Origin: SHWB01 sp050246875
GTDB lineage: Bacteria; Pseudomonadota; Alphaproteobacteria; UBA6615
Length of the DNA: 64,000 nucleotides
Assembly (NCBI GenBank): GCA_050246875.1
Contig: JBFWVF010000002.1
Span: 62,001-126,000 of the forward strand
Direction of reading: 5' to 3'
This document shows positions 25,052 to 37,455 of the stretch, piece after piece; the first letter of the stretch is position 1, and each line of letters starts with the position of its first letter. The notes beneath the pieces were generated by a model, which was not told the DNA's origin, did not search any database, and saw nothing but the letters and a program-made list of their open reading frames with translations. Both the position numbers and the translations under genes were made by a program.

Positions 25052-26086
25052 TCAGGGGCGCAGGAAGCCCATCACGTCCTGGGCCGCGCGCAGCACCGGC
25101 GCCGCGATCTCGCGGGCCCGCTCGGCGCCCTTCCGCAATACCGCATCGACATGGCCGGGATCGGCCATCAGGCGCTGCATCTCGCTGCCCATCGGGCCGA
25201 GCACGCCGACCGACACTTCGGTCAGACGCTCCTTGAAGGTCGAGAAGGGCTGGCCCTCGAACTCTGTCAGCACGTCGACCACCGTGCGGTCGGTCAGCGC
25301 CGCGAAGATGTGCACGAGGTTGAAGGCTTCCGGCCGTTCGGCCTCGCGCGCGGCATCGACCTTGCCGTCGGGACCCACCGCGTCCGGCCCGGGCAGCGGG
25401 TTCGGGTCGGTCTTGGCGCGGCGGATCTTCTGCGCCACCTGGTCCGGACCGTCGGTGACGTTGATGCGCGAATAGTCCGACGGATCCGACTTCGACATCT
25501 TCTTGGTGCCGTCGCGCAGGCTCATCACCCGCGTCGCCTCGCCGAAGATCAGCGGCTCGACCACCGGGAAGAACTCCGTCCCGTAGTCGTGGTTGAACTT
25601 GAGGGCGATGTCGCGCGCCAGTTCGAGATGCTGCTTCTGGTCCTCGCCGACAGGCACGTGCGTCGCCTTGTAGGCGAGGATGTCGGCCGCCATCAGGTTG
25701 GGATAGACGTAGAGGCCGACCGAGGCATTCTCGCGGTGGCTGCCGGCCTTCTCCTTGAACTGCGTCATGCGGTTGAGCCAGCCGACGCGGGCGACGCAGT
25801 TGAACAGCCATGCCAGCTCGGCATGGGCGCTGACCTGGCTCTGGTTGAAGACGATGTGCTTGTCGCCGTCGATGCCGGCGGCGAGGAAGGCGGCGGCGAC
25901 CTCGCGGGTCTGCGCGGCGAGCTTCGCCGGTTCCTGCCAGACCGTCACGGCATGCAGGTCGACGACGCAGTAGATGCACTCGAAGTCGCGCTGCAGGCCG
26001 ACGAAGTTGCGGATGGCGCCGAGGTAGTTGCCGAGGTGCAGGTTGCCGGTCGGCTGCACGCCGGAAAATACGCGGTTGCTGGTCAT
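25052..26086 (-). CDS. trpS: Tryptophanyl-tRNA synthetase
   Basis: 344 residues, class I synthetase. HIGH-type motif LHLGN (16-20) after FSGVQPTGN, the KMSKS loop TKKMSKSDPSD (196-200 core), and EKAGSHRENASVGLYVYP as in bacterial TrpRS. Charges tRNA-Trp. Preceded by GGGGA; 138 bases after murJ, a gap holding a small inverted repeat (CACGGG/CCCGTG) but no recognisable leader-peptide or T-box structure. Confidence 0.97.
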   Translation of the reverse strand: MTSNRVFSGVQPTGNLHLGNYLGAIRNFVGLQRDFECIYCVVDLHAVTVWQEPAKLAAQTREVAAAFLAAGIDGDKHIVFNQSQVSAHAELAWLFNCVARVGWLNRMTQFKEKAGSHRENASVGLYVYPNLMAADILAYKATHVPVGEDQKQHLELARDIALKFNHDYGTEFFPVVEPLIFGEATRVMSLRDGTKKMSKSDPSDYSRINVTDGPDQVAQKIRRAKTDPNPLPGPDAVGPDGKVDAAREAERPEAFNLVHIFAALTDRTVVDVLTEFEGQPFSTFKERLTEVSVGVLGPMGSEMQRLMADPGHVDAVLRKGAERAREIAAPVLRAAQDVMGFLRP

Positions 26087-26224
26087 GTCTGTGTCCCCTG
26101 GGTGTGGACCCCCGGGCGGGAAGTTGTGGTCCTCGCCGCTACGGACACGGGGCTCGGGCCCGTGCGGACGAGACAGCCCCCCGATCGGTTGGCGCGCGCT
26201 TATGGCCGGGCACCGGTCCCCCGG

Positions 26225-27778
26225 TCAAGCGCGCCCGCTGCGCCTGAGCAGCAGGCCGATGTCGGCCGGGCGCGCGGCGCCGGTCGCCGCCGCCGCGCCG
26301 GCATAGACAGCGAGGCCGGCGACGACGATGGCGGCCAGCAATCCGGCCCGCGCGATGCCGCCGCTCGTCCACACGTCGCCGGACAGGCGAGCCAGCCCCC
26401 ACAGGGCGCCGCCCATGACGAGGCTCGCCACGAGGATGCGCGGCACCCGCGCGCGCAGCCGCGCATCGAAGCGCAGATGGCCGCGCCGTCGCAGCAGGAG
26501 CGCGAGGAACAGCGCGTTGAGCCAGCCGGCCAGCGTCGTCGCCAGCGCGATGCCGACATGGCCGAGCAGCTGCATCAGCGCCAGCGCGGCGACGATGTTC
26601 ACGACCACGGCGGCGGCGGCGACCTTGACCGGCGTCGCCGTGTCGTGGCGGGCGAAGAAGCCGGGCGCCAGCGCCTTGACCAGCACGAAGGCCGGCAGTC
26701 CGACGGCATAGGCCGCCAGGGCCCGCTCGCTCGCCGCGGAATCGGCAAGCGAGAAGGCACCGCGCTGGAACAGCGTCGCCATGATCGGGCCCGGAATGAC
26801 GGCCAGCGCCACGGCCGCCGGCAGGGTCAGCAGCAGCGCCCCCTCGATGGCGCGGCACTGGGCGTCCGCCGCGCCCTGTTCGTCGCCGGCAGCGATGCGC
26901 CGCGAGACCAGCGGCAGCAGCGCCACGCCGACGGCAACGCCGATGACGCCGAGCGGCAGCTGCGCCACGCGGTCGGCGTAGTAAAGCCAGGATATGGCGC
27001 CGGCGCCGAGCAGCGACGCCAGCATCGTACCGACGACGATGTTGACCTGCATGACGCCGGCGCCGATGGCGCCCGGCACCATCAGCGCCAGGGTCCGCCG
27101 CACGCGCGGATCGAGGCGCGGCCGCGGCAGGCGCAGCGCCGTGCCGTTGCGTGCCAGCGCCACGGCGAGCCAGACGAACTGCGCGATGCCGGCGAAGGCG
27201 ACGCCCCAGGCCAGCGCGTGCGCCGGCGTCTCAAGAACCCGGCCGAGGCCAATCAGCGCGCCGATCAGGGCGAGATTGAGCAGCATCGGCACGGCGGCGG
27301 CGGCGGCGAAGCGGTCGAGGCTGTTGAGCACCCCGGCCATCAGCGCCGCCAGCGCCATGAACATGAGATAGGGGAAGGTCAGGCGAGAGAGGTCGACGGC
27401 CAGCGCATAGGTGGTGGCGTCGCCGGCGAAGCCCGGCGCCAGCACCAGCACGAGCGCCGGCATCGCCAGCTCGGCGAGGACGGTGAACGGCACCAGCGCC
27501 ACCAGCATCACCGCCAGCACGCGCCCGGCATAGGCCAGCGCGGCGGCTCGGCCCTCGCGCGTCAGCACGGCGGCAAACTGCGGCACGAAGGCGGCGTTGA
27601 AGGCGCCTTCGGCGAACAGGCTGCGGAACAGGTTGGGCAGGCGGAAGGCGACGAAAAAGGCGTCCGACAGCGGCCCGGCGCCGAGCCGGTCGGCGATGAG
27701 GATGTCGCGGACGAAGCCGAGCAGCCGGCTCGCCATCGTCCAGCCACCGACCGTGGCGATGGCGCGGGAGAGGGTCAT
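26225..27778 (-). CDS. murJ: Lipid II flippase MurJ
   Basis: 517 residues with about 14 hydrophobic helices; MOP-superfamily signature features include the N-terminal LSRAIATVGGWTMASRLLGF, FRLPNLFRSLFAEGAFNAAF and FVPQFA. Moves lipid II across the inner membrane for peptidoglycan synthesis. Lies between glnD (44-base gap) and trpS in a conserved alphaproteobacterial order. Confidence 0.95.
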   Translation of the reverse strand: MTLSRAIATVGGWTMASRLLGFVRDILIADRLGAGPLSDAFFVAFRLPNLFRSLFAEGAFNAAFVPQFAAVLTREGRAAALAYAGRVLAVMLVALVPFTVLAELAMPALVLVLAPGFAGDATTYALAVDLSRLTFPYLMFMALAALMAGVLNSLDRFAAAAAVPMLLNLALIGALIGLGRVLETPAHALAWGVAFAGIAQFVWLAVALARNGTALRLPRPRLDPRVRRTLALMVPGAIGAGVMQVNIVVGTMLASLLGAGAISWLYYADRVAQLPLGVIGVAVGVALLPLVSRRIAAGDEQGAADAQCRAIEGALLLTLPAAVALAVIPGPIMATLFQRGAFSLADSAASERALAAYAVGLPAFVLVKALAPGFFARHDTATPVKVAAAAVVVNIVAALALMQLLGHVGIALATTLAGWLNALFLALLLRRRGHLRFDARLRARVPRILVASLVMGGALWGLARLSGDVWTSGGIARAGLLAAIVVAGLAVYAGAAAATGAARPADIGLLLRRSGRA

Positions 27779-27822
27779 GAGGCGCGGATGCCGGGTGTTC
27801 GTGGCCGTTGGATGGCGGTGCC

Positions 27823-30651
27823 TCAGGCCGCGGCCTGGCGGCGCCCGCCCTTGCCGCGGGCGCGGTCGTCGGCGTCGCCGCGCTCGATCGCCTCGAGCAG
27901 CGTCGCCCGCAGCTTCTCGATGCGGCCGGCCTGCTCGATCTTCATGCCGAACATGTCCTTCACGTAGAACACGTCGACCGCCCGCTCGCCGTAGGTCGAG
28001 ATCTTGGCCGAGGATATCTGCAGCGCGAGGCCGTAGAGCCCGCGGGTGACGTCGTAGAGGAAGCCCGGGCGGTCGCGGCCGTTGACCTCGACGACGGTGT
28101 GCGTTGCGCTGGCCTGGTTGTCGACCAGCACGCGCGGCGGCACGTGGAAGACGCGCGTGCGCGTCGGCACGAAGCTGCGCTCGGCGCGCGCGTCGCCGGC
28201 ACGGAAGTCGCCGCCCAGCGCGCGTTCGATATGGACCGACAGGCGGGCCAGCTTGTCCGGCCGGTCATAGGCCTCGCCCTCGGCGTCCTGCAGCCAGAAG
28301 GCGTCGAGCGCCATGCCCTGCGGGGTGGTGAAGATACGGGCGTCGACGACGTTGGCGCCGGCGGCGGCGAAGGCGCCGGCAAGCCGCGAGAACAGCCCCG
28401 GATGGTCCTGCGTGTAGATGGTGATCTCGGTCACCGCCAGTTCGGCGTCGACGCGCGTCTCGATCGACAGCTTCTCCTCGCCCGCCTCGGCGGCGCGCAC
28501 CTGACGCGCCTGGCGCACCAGCGCCTCGGCCGGGAAGGCCAGCCAGTAGCCCGGATAGCCGCGCTGTACATGAGCGTCGAACTCGGCGTCGCTCCAGTCC
28601 GGCAACTGCGCGCGCAGCGCCTTCAGCGCCTGGCGCACGCGGTCGTCGCGCGCGTCGGTGCGCTGGCCGCCGGACAGCGCATCCTCGGTGGCGTTGTAGA
28701 GATCGCGCAGCAGCTCGGCCTTCCAGTTGTTCCACACCTTGGGGCTGGTCGCCCGCATGTCGGCGACGGTGAGGCAGAGCAGCAGGCGCAGCCGCTCGGG
28801 CGACTGCACGATGCGGGCGAAGTCGGCGATGGTCTTGGGGTCGGCGAGGTCGCGCTTCTGCGCGACGTTGGACATGTCGAGATGGTGCAGCACCAGCCAC
28901 TCGACCGTCTCCGTCTCCTCCTCGCTGAGGCCGAGGCGCGGGCCGATGCGGCGGACCAGCCGCGCACCGACCTCGGAATGGTCGCCGCCGCGGCCCTTGG
29001 CGATGTCGTGGAACAGCAGCGCCACGTAGAGGGCGCGGCGCGAGGCGAGCTTGTGGATGATGCCGGTGGCCAGCGGGTGGTCGTCGGCCAGCTCGCCCAG
29101 CTCGATGCGGTGCAGCAGGCCGAGCGCGAAGATGGTGTGCTCGTCGACCGTAAACACATGGTACATGTCGTGCTGCGTCTGGCCGACGACGCGGCCAAAG
29201 TCCGGCACGAACCTGCCGAACACGCCAGCCTCGTTCATGCGCCGCAGCGTAATCTCCGGATTCTGCTTCTCGGCGCAAAGGATGTCCATGAACAGCCGGT
29301 TGGCCTCGGGGTCGTCGCGCACCGCGCGGTCGATGCGGCCGAGGTTGCGCGTGATCAGGCGCAGCGCGTGCGGGTGGATGTCGAGGCCGGTGGTGAAGGA
29401 GACGTGGAACAGGCGCATCATCGCTACCGGGTCGCGCGCGAAGGCGTCGTCATCGGCGACGGTGAGGCGGCCGGCGTCCTCGCGGAAGCCGCCGACGTCG
29501 CGCCCGCGGCTGAGGCGCGGCAGGCGGATCAGCGGCCGGCGCATGTGCTCGGCCTCGATCGCCGCGCAGTAGATGCGGGTCAGGCTGCCGACGTCCTTGG
29601 CGACGAGGTAGAAGTGCTTCATGAAGCGCTCGACGCCGATCGCGCCCGCGTGGTCGGTGTAGCCCATGCGGCGGGCGAGTTCCGGCTGCACGTCGAAGGT
29701 CAGCCGCTCCTCGGCGCGGCCGGTCAGGTCGTGCAGGTGGAAGCGCACCGCCCACAGGAAGCGCTCGGCCTTGCGGAAGGTGCGCGTGTCGGCGTTGGTC
29801 AGCACGCCGCGCCCGACCAGCTCGCCGACCCGGTCGACGTCGTAGACGTACTTGCCGATCCAGTAGAGCGTCTGCAGGTCGCGCAGCCCGCCCTTGCCCT
29901 CCTTGATGTTGGGCTCGACGACGTAGCGGCTGTCGCCGAGACGCTTGTGGCGGGTGTCGCGCTCCGCGAGCTTCGCGGTGACGAATTCCAGCGCCGTGCC
30001 GGCCGCGACCTTTTCGCGGAAGACGCGGCGCAACTCGTCGAACAGTGCCGCGTCGCCGAGCAGGCGGCGGGACTCCAGCAGCGCGGTGCGGATGGTGATG
30101 TCCTGGCGCGCCAGGCGCACGCACTCGTCGACGCTGCGCGTCGCGTGGCCGACCTTCAGACCGAGGTCCCACAGCAGGTAGAGGATGAACTCGACGACCT
30201 GCTCGCCGCGCGGCGTCAGCTTCCACGGCAGCAGGAACAGCAGGTCGATGTCGGAATGCGGCGCCAGCTCGGCACGGCCGTAGCCGCCGACGGCGACGAC
30301 GGCGAGGCGGTCGGCCGAGGTCGGGTTGGGCGAGGGATACTCACGCACGGCGCAGTCGTGGACGGCGGCGATGATGCCGTCCATCAGGCGTGCCAGTTCG
30401 TGCGCCGCCTCGAGGCCGTTGAGGTCGCCGGCGGCGAAGCGCGCGCCGACGCTCTCGCGCCCCTCGGCCAGCGCCGCCTTGCAACGGTCGAGCACGGCCA
30501 TGCGGCGGCGCAGCGCGTCGCCCTCGCTGCCGTAGAGCGCGGCCAGCGCCGTTGCCAGCGCGGCGCCGTCGTCGCCCGCCGGCGCGGCGCGGCGCGGCGC
30601 CGGACGCCGGGCCGAGGCGGCCGGCGGGGTCGATGCGGGGGTCGTGTCCAC
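27823..30651 (-). CDS. glnD: [Protein-PII] uridylyltransferase / uridylyl-removing enzyme
   Basis: 942 residues from the GTG at 30651, chosen because AGGAGAG stands 7-8 bases upstream; a longer frame to 30735 lacks such a site. Domains in order: nucleotidyltransferase VGGYGRAELAPHSDIDLLFL, a helical linker, an HD domain with LFHDIAKGRGGDHSEVG (uridylyl removal), and two C-terminal ACT domains (DHPGLFSRLAGAFAAAGANV; NGRDRPGFLYDVTRGL) that sense glutamine. Controls PII and so nitrogen metabolism. A GC-rich hairpin (30687-30708) separates it from the MFS gene. Confidence 0.96.
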   Translation of the reverse strand: MDTTPASTPPAASARRPAPRRAAPAGDDGAALATALAALYGSEGDALRRRMAVLDRCKAALAEGRESVGARFAAGDLNGLEAAHELARLMDGIIAAVHDCAVREYPSPNPTSADRLAVVAVGGYGRAELAPHSDIDLLFLLPWKLTPRGEQVVEFILYLLWDLGLKVGHATRSVDECVRLARQDITIRTALLESRRLLGDAALFDELRRVFREKVAAGTALEFVTAKLAERDTRHKRLGDSRYVVEPNIKEGKGGLRDLQTLYWIGKYVYDVDRVGELVGRGVLTNADTRTFRKAERFLWAVRFHLHDLTGRAEERLTFDVQPELARRMGYTDHAGAIGVERFMKHFYLVAKDVGSLTRIYCAAIEAEHMRRPLIRLPRLSRGRDVGGFREDAGRLTVADDDAFARDPVAMMRLFHVSFTTGLDIHPHALRLITRNLGRIDRAVRDDPEANRLFMDILCAEKQNPEITLRRMNEAGVFGRFVPDFGRVVGQTQHDMYHVFTVDEHTIFALGLLHRIELGELADDHPLATGIIHKLASRRALYVALLFHDIAKGRGGDHSEVGARLVRRIGPRLGLSEEETETVEWLVLHHLDMSNVAQKRDLADPKTIADFARIVQSPERLRLLLCLTVADMRATSPKVWNNWKAELLRDLYNATEDALSGGQRTDARDDRVRQALKALRAQLPDWSDAEFDAHVQRGYPGYWLAFPAEALVRQARQVRAAEAGEEKLSIETRVDAELAVTEITIYTQDHPGLFSRLAGAFAAAGANVVDARIFTTPQGMALDAFWLQDAEGEAYDRPDKLARLSVHIERALGGDFRAGDARAERSFVPTRTRVFHVPPRVLVDNQASATHTVVEVNGRDRPGFLYDVTRGLYGLALQISSAKISTYGERAVDVFYVKDMFGMKIEQAGRIEKLRATLLEAIERGDADDRARGKGGRRQAAA

Positions 30652-30741
30652 GCGTGCTCTCCTGCCCGGGGGGCCTGCCCGATATGGGCCGCGCAGCGGC
30701 GCGCGGCCACCCCGGCGCCGTCCCCTACCTAGCACATCGGC

Positions 30742-32067
30742 TCAGGCGCTGCCGCCGGTGCGTGCATCGGGCGGTTCGAGCCGCCGTTCCAGCGTGCGCC
30801 AGTGCAGCAGGGCCCAGGCGAAGATGACGATGCCGATGGCGGCGCCGAGACCGAGCGGCAGGCGCAGCCCGGCCCAGCCCGCGAGGCCGCCGACGACGAT
30901 GGCGCCGAGCGTCGGCGCGTTGCGTACGATGATGCCGAACAGCGCCAGCACCCGGCCGCGGCGGCGGTCCTCGACCGCCTGCTGCAGCGCTTGCTGGATG
31001 CCGGTGCCGCAGTTGGTCAGGCAGAAGCCGGTGAAGGCGAGCAGCGCGAGGGCCAGCGTGAAATCGTCGACCAGCGTGAAGGCAAGCACGCCGATGCCCG
31101 CGCCGAGGCCGGCCACCAGCATCAGCCGCACGGTGCCAGAGCGGTTGCCGCGCCGCGTCAGCCACACCGCCCCGACGACCGAGCCGAGGCCGCGCGCGAC
31201 GAGGATCGACGACAGGCCGTGCACGCCGAGGCCGAAGACCAGTTCGGCGTAGGCCGCCGACAGTTCCTCCAGCGGCCGCAGGCAGGCGCCGAAGACGAAC
31301 AGCAGCCCGAGCGTGGCACGGATGCCGGGATGGCTGAAGCCGAGGCGCAGCCCCTCGGCGGTGTCGCGCAGCACGTCGCGCACGCCGGTCCGGCGCTCGC
31401 CGCGCGGCGCGTCGGGGCGGATGGCGGCGAGCATGAACAGCATCACCACGCCGCTCGCCGCCGTGGCGCCGAAGCCCGCCGCCGCGCCCCAGTGGTCGAT
31501 CAGCACGCCGGCGATGCCCGGCCCGACGACCATGGCGAGGTTGAACATGCTGGAGTTGAGGGCGATGGCCGTCGGGATCTGCCGCGGCCCGACCAGCGAC
31601 GGCATGTAGGCCAGCCGCACCGGCTGCCACACCGAGAAGATGACGCCGCGGATCAGCACGAGGGCGAACAGGCCCCAGATGTCGATCAGCCCCAGCGCCG
31701 TCAGCACCGCCAGCAGGGCCACGGTCGAGGTGGTGCCGAGCTGGGCGAGGAAGGCGAGGCGGCGGCGGTTGCCGGTGTCGGCGATGGCGCCGCCGAGCGG
31801 GCCGAGCAGGATGGTCGGCACAGTGTCGGCGGCGGCCAGCAGGCCGAGCCAGAGCGGCGAATGGGTCAACTCCCAGCCGACCCAGGCCCAGCAGGTGCGC
31901 GACATCCAGACGCCGACGACGTTGGGCGCGTGGCCGAGGACGAACAGCGTGAAGTCGCGGTGCGCGAACAGGCCGCGCAGGTCGGCAAAGCCGGCGCGGT
32001 CGACCATGCGGGCGAGCGTGCCCGGCTGCGGCGGCTCGGCCGCGCCCGGATCAGGCGTCGCGGTCAT
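30742..32067 (-). CDS. MFS transporter (EntS-like, MFS_3 type)
   Basis: 441 residues, about 12 hydrophobic helices. Opens with FRDFTLFVLGHAPNVVG-like helix 1 (here AHRDFTLFVLGHAPNVVGVW) and carries the loop GGAIADTGNRRRLAF, the common form of the MFS loop 2-3 motif; later VLIRGVIFSVWQPVRLAYMP and LNSSMFNLAMVVGPGIAGVL match the enterobactin-exporter-like group. Substrate unknown; drug or siderophore efflux is possible. Its start overlaps the mutS stop by 17 bases, so it is cotranscribed with mutS and breaks the usual mutS-glnD pairing. Confidence 0.85.
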   Translation of the reverse strand: MTATPDPGAAEPPQPGTLARMVDRAGFADLRGLFAHRDFTLFVLGHAPNVVGVWMSRTCWAWVGWELTHSPLWLGLLAAADTVPTILLGPLGGAIADTGNRRRLAFLAQLGTTSTVALLAVLTALGLIDIWGLFALVLIRGVIFSVWQPVRLAYMPSLVGPRQIPTAIALNSSMFNLAMVVGPGIAGVLIDHWGAAAGFGATAASGVVMLFMLAAIRPDAPRGERRTGVRDVLRDTAEGLRLGFSHPGIRATLGLLFVFGACLRPLEELSAAYAELVFGLGVHGLSSILVARGLGSVVGAVWLTRRGNRSGTVRLMLVAGLGAGIGVLAFTLVDDFTLALALLAFTGFCLTNCGTGIQQALQQAVEDRRRGRVLALFGIIVRNAPTLGAIVVGGLAGWAGLRLPLGLGAAIGIVIFAWALLHWRTLERRLEPPDARTGGSA

Positions 32068-34801
32068 CGGCCAGCGCCCGCAGTTCGTAGAGCAGGTCGA
32101 GGGCGCCGCGCGGCGTCAGTTCGTCGGGGTTGATGGCGGCCAGACGCGTTGCCAGCTTCGACGGACCCTGCGGCGCCGGCGCAACGGATGCCGGTCGCAC
32201 GGCGGCGCGGAACAGCGGCAGCTCCTCGGCGAGGCGCTTCAGCGCGCCGGCCTCCTCGCCGCGCTCCAGCATCGCCAGCACCTCCTCGGCGCGCGCCAGC
32301 ACCGGCGCCGGCAGGCCGGCGAGCCGCGCCACATGGACGCCGTAGGAACGGTCGGCGGTGCCGGCGGCGACCTCGTGCAGGAACACCACCTCGCCGCGCC
32401 ACTCGCGCACCTTCATCGTGTGGCAGGCGAGGCCGGGCAGGCGCCCGGCCAGCGCCGTGAGTTCGTGGAAGTGCGTTGCGAACAGCGTGCGGCAGCGGTT
32501 GGTGTCATGGAGATGCTCGACCGTCGCCCAGGCGATGGACAGCCCGTCGAAGGTGGCGGTGCCGCGGCCGATCTCGTCGAGGATGACGAAGCTCCTCGGC
32601 CCCGCCTGGTTGAGGATGGTCGCGGTCTCGACCATCTCGACCATGAAGGTGGAACGGCCGCGCGCCAGATCGTCGGCGGCGCCGACACGGCTGAACAGGC
32701 GGTCGACGACGCCGACATGCGCCGCCGCCGCCGGCACGAACGAGCCGGCCTGCGCCAGCACGGCGATGAGCGCGTTCTGGCGCAGGAAGGTCGACTTGCC
32801 GGCCATGTTGGGGCCGGTCAGCAGCCACAGCCGCGCACCGTCGCCGGCCTCGCCGGCCGCCAGCGTGCAGTCGTTCGGCACGAAGGTGCCGTCGCCGCGC
32901 TCCAGCGCCGCCTCGACCACCGGATGGCGGCCGCCGGACACGGCGAAGGTCGTGCCGGCATCCACCGTCGGCCGACACCAGCGCCGCGCGGCCGCAAGGT
33001 CGGCGAGCGCGGTCGCCAGGTCGAGTTCGGCGATGGCACGGGCGGCCTCGGCGATCGGCTCGGCGCGGGCCAGCGCCGCCGCGGCGAGGTCGGCGAATAT
33101 CTCCATCTCGCGGGCGAGCGCGCGGTCGCCGGCGCGCGAGATGCGGTCCTCCAGCGTCGCCAGCTCGTCGGTGGTGAAGCGCACGGCGCTGGCCATGGTC
33201 TGGCGGTGGCGGAAGCCGGCGGCCCGCCCGGCCTCGCCCATCAGCTTCTCGGCATGGCCCGCCGTCACCTCGATGAAATAGCCGAGCACGTTGTTGTGAC
33301 GGATCTTCAGCGCCGCCACGCCGGTCCGCTGGGCATAGGTCGCCTGCAGCCCTGCGACGAGGCGCGTGCTTTCGTTCTTCAGCGCCCGCTGCTCGTCGAG
33401 GGCGGCGTCGTAGCCGGGGGCGACGAAGCCGCCGTCGCGCAGGAACAGCGGTGGCTCGGCAGCAAGCGCCGCGCCCAGCGCGCCGACCGTCCCGCCGTGC
33501 TCGCCGAGCCCGTCGCGCGTCGCCGCCAGCAGCGCCGGCAGGGGCACGCGCATGGCCCCGACGCGGTCGCGCAGCGTCGCCGTGGCGGCGAGGCCGTCGC
33601 GCAGGGCGGCGAGGTCGCGCGGGCCGCCGCGGCCGAGCGCGAGGCGGGTCATGGCGCGTTCGAGGTCGGGCACGCCGCGCAGCGTGGCGCGGATGTCGTC
33701 GCGCGCCTGGCTGTCGCGCAGGCAGGCATCGACCATGTCGAGGCGGGCGTCGATCTCGGCCGGGTCGGTGGCCGGCGCCGCCAGCCGCGCCGCCAGCAGG
33801 CGCGCCCCGGCCGCCGTCACCGTGCGATCCACCGTGGCCAGCAGCGAGCCCTGGCGCTGCCCGGACAGGGTTTCCGCCAGTTCGAGGTTGCGACGGGTCG
33901 CCGGGTCGATCTCCATCACCGCCCCGTCGCCGCCCGGCGGCGGCAGGCGGCGCGGCCGGGCAAGGGGCGGCAGGCGGTCGACCTGGGTCAGCGCGACATA
34001 GTCAACCAGGGCGCCGGCCGCGGCGATCTCCGCCCGCTCGAAGGCGCCGAAGGCGTCGAGCGCGGCGACGCCCCAGACCTGCTCCAGCCGGCGCCGGCCG
34101 TTGGTCGAGTCGAAGCGCGCGGCGGGCAGGGGCGTCGTCGCGGCCTCGGCGAGTACCGCGGACAGGTCGGCGCGGCTCAGGAGCCGGTCGGGCACCAGCA
34201 GCTCGCCGGGCGATATGCGCGCCAGCGCGGCGGCCAGCAGCGGCGCCGCCGGGCCGCTCGCCGCCGGCAGCGGCTGCAGCCAGACCTCGCCGGTGGACAG
34301 GTCGAGCCAGGCGAGACCGAGATCGCCCGCCGCCTCGGCCAGCGCCGCCAGCCAGTTGCTGCTGCGCGCCTCCAGCAAACCGTCTTCCGTCAGGGTTCCC
34401 GGCGTGACGACCCTCACCACGGCGCGACGGACCAGCGCGCGGCCGGAGCGCTTCCTGGCCTCGGCCGGGTCCTCCAGCTGCTCGCAGATGGCGACGCGGT
34501 GGCCGGCGCGGATGAGGCGCGGCAGGTACTGCTCGGCCGCCGCCACCGGCACGCCGGCCATGGCGATGGGCTGGCCGTCGAGGCTGCCGCGCCTGGTCAG
34601 GGCGATGTCGAGGGCCTGGGCGGCGTGGCGGGCGTCGTCGAAGAAAAGTTCGTAGAAATCGCCCATGCGGAAGAAGACGAGGCAGTCCGGATGCGCCGCC
34701 TTGGCCTCGCGCCACTGGGCGAGCATCGGCGTCAACGCCGCGTCGGGCGCGGTGAGGGCGGCGGTCTGGGCGTCGTCTGTCGCGGTCGTCTGCTGGGTCA
34801 C
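32051..34801 (-). CDS. mutS: DNA mismatch repair protein MutS
   Basis: 916 residues, full length. N-terminal mismatch-reading domain with FFRMGDFYELFFDDA (the Phe-x-Glu wedge is in DFYELF), connector, lever/clamp, then the ATPase: Walker A TGPNMAGKSTFLRQNA, the FMVEMVETATIL signature and FVILDEIGRGTATFDG Walker B, and THFHELT. Recognises mismatches and starts repair with MutL. Divergent from the malic enzyme gene. Confidence 0.97.
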   Translation of the reverse strand: MTQQTTATDDAQTAALTAPDAALTPMLAQWREAKAAHPDCLVFFRMGDFYELFFDDARHAAQALDIALTRRGSLDGQPIAMAGVPVAAAEQYLPRLIRAGHRVAICEQLEDPAEARKRSGRALVRRAVVRVVTPGTLTEDGLLEARSSNWLAALAEAAGDLGLAWLDLSTGEVWLQPLPAASGPAAPLLAAALARISPGELLVPDRLLSRADLSAVLAEAATTPLPAARFDSTNGRRRLEQVWGVAALDAFGAFERAEIAAAGALVDYVALTQVDRLPPLARPRRLPPPGGDGAVMEIDPATRRNLELAETLSGQRQGSLLATVDRTVTAAGARLLAARLAAPATDPAEIDARLDMVDACLRDSQARDDIRATLRGVPDLERAMTRLALGRGGPRDLAALRDGLAATATLRDRVGAMRVPLPALLAATRDGLGEHGGTVGALGAALAAEPPLFLRDGGFVAPGYDAALDEQRALKNESTRLVAGLQATYAQRTGVAALKIRHNNVLGYFIEVTAGHAEKLMGEAGRAAGFRHRQTMASAVRFTTDELATLEDRISRAGDRALAREMEIFADLAAAALARAEPIAEAARAIAELDLATALADLAAARRWCRPTVDAGTTFAVSGGRHPVVEAALERGDGTFVPNDCTLAAGEAGDGARLWLLTGPNMAGKSTFLRQNALIAVLAQAGSFVPAAAAHVGVVDRLFSRVGAADDLARGRSTFMVEMVETATILNQAGPRSFVILDEIGRGTATFDGLSIAWATVEHLHDTNRCRTLFATHFHELTALAGRLPGLACHTMKVREWRGEVVFLHEVAAGTADRSYGVHVARLAGLPAPVLARAEEVLAMLERGEEAGALKRLAEELPLFRAAVRPASVAPAPQGPSKLATRLAAINPDELTPRGALDLLYELRALADDRDA

Positions 34802-35038
34802 GGACCGGGCTCGCCGGCGCTCGGGCGCGGGCTCTGCGGCGGGGAAAGAGCCATCATACAGCCCCGGACCCGCGCCGGAAGGGTGGGACGGCCGGCCCCG
34901 TCAAGCATCCGGCGCGCAAAACTCGTCGCAATGTCCCCGTCACCTGCCCATGCTTGACGGAACAAGGGCCGAACGTCACGCTGGACGACTATCTCCGCTG
35001 CGCGCCGTAAGGTGCGGAATAACAACGGGAACGCCCCG

Positions 35039-37357
<2,319 letters not shown>

Positions 37358-37455
37358 GCATCGCGTAATCCGCGACTCGCGCGGGCGACGGCGTTAAAAG
37401 GTCGCCGGCGGCGGCGCCGGGCTCCCGTGCCGCCGGCCGCCGCGCCCGAGGGAAG

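Noticed and set aside
26087..26224. T-box or attenuation leader for trpS
   Set aside because: Only a short GC hairpin; no Trp-codon leader peptide or T-box sequence seen.
25151..27967. Very long open frame (over 900 codons) on the plus strand opposite trpS and murJ
   Set aside because: Low-complexity Arg/Gly/Gln-rich translation produced by the mirror of GC-biased third positions; the minus-strand genes are clear conserved proteins.
34802..35038. Regulatory site in the mutS/maeB divergent gap
   Set aside because: Only isolated TTGAC-like hexamers without partner elements or symmetry; nothing supportable.
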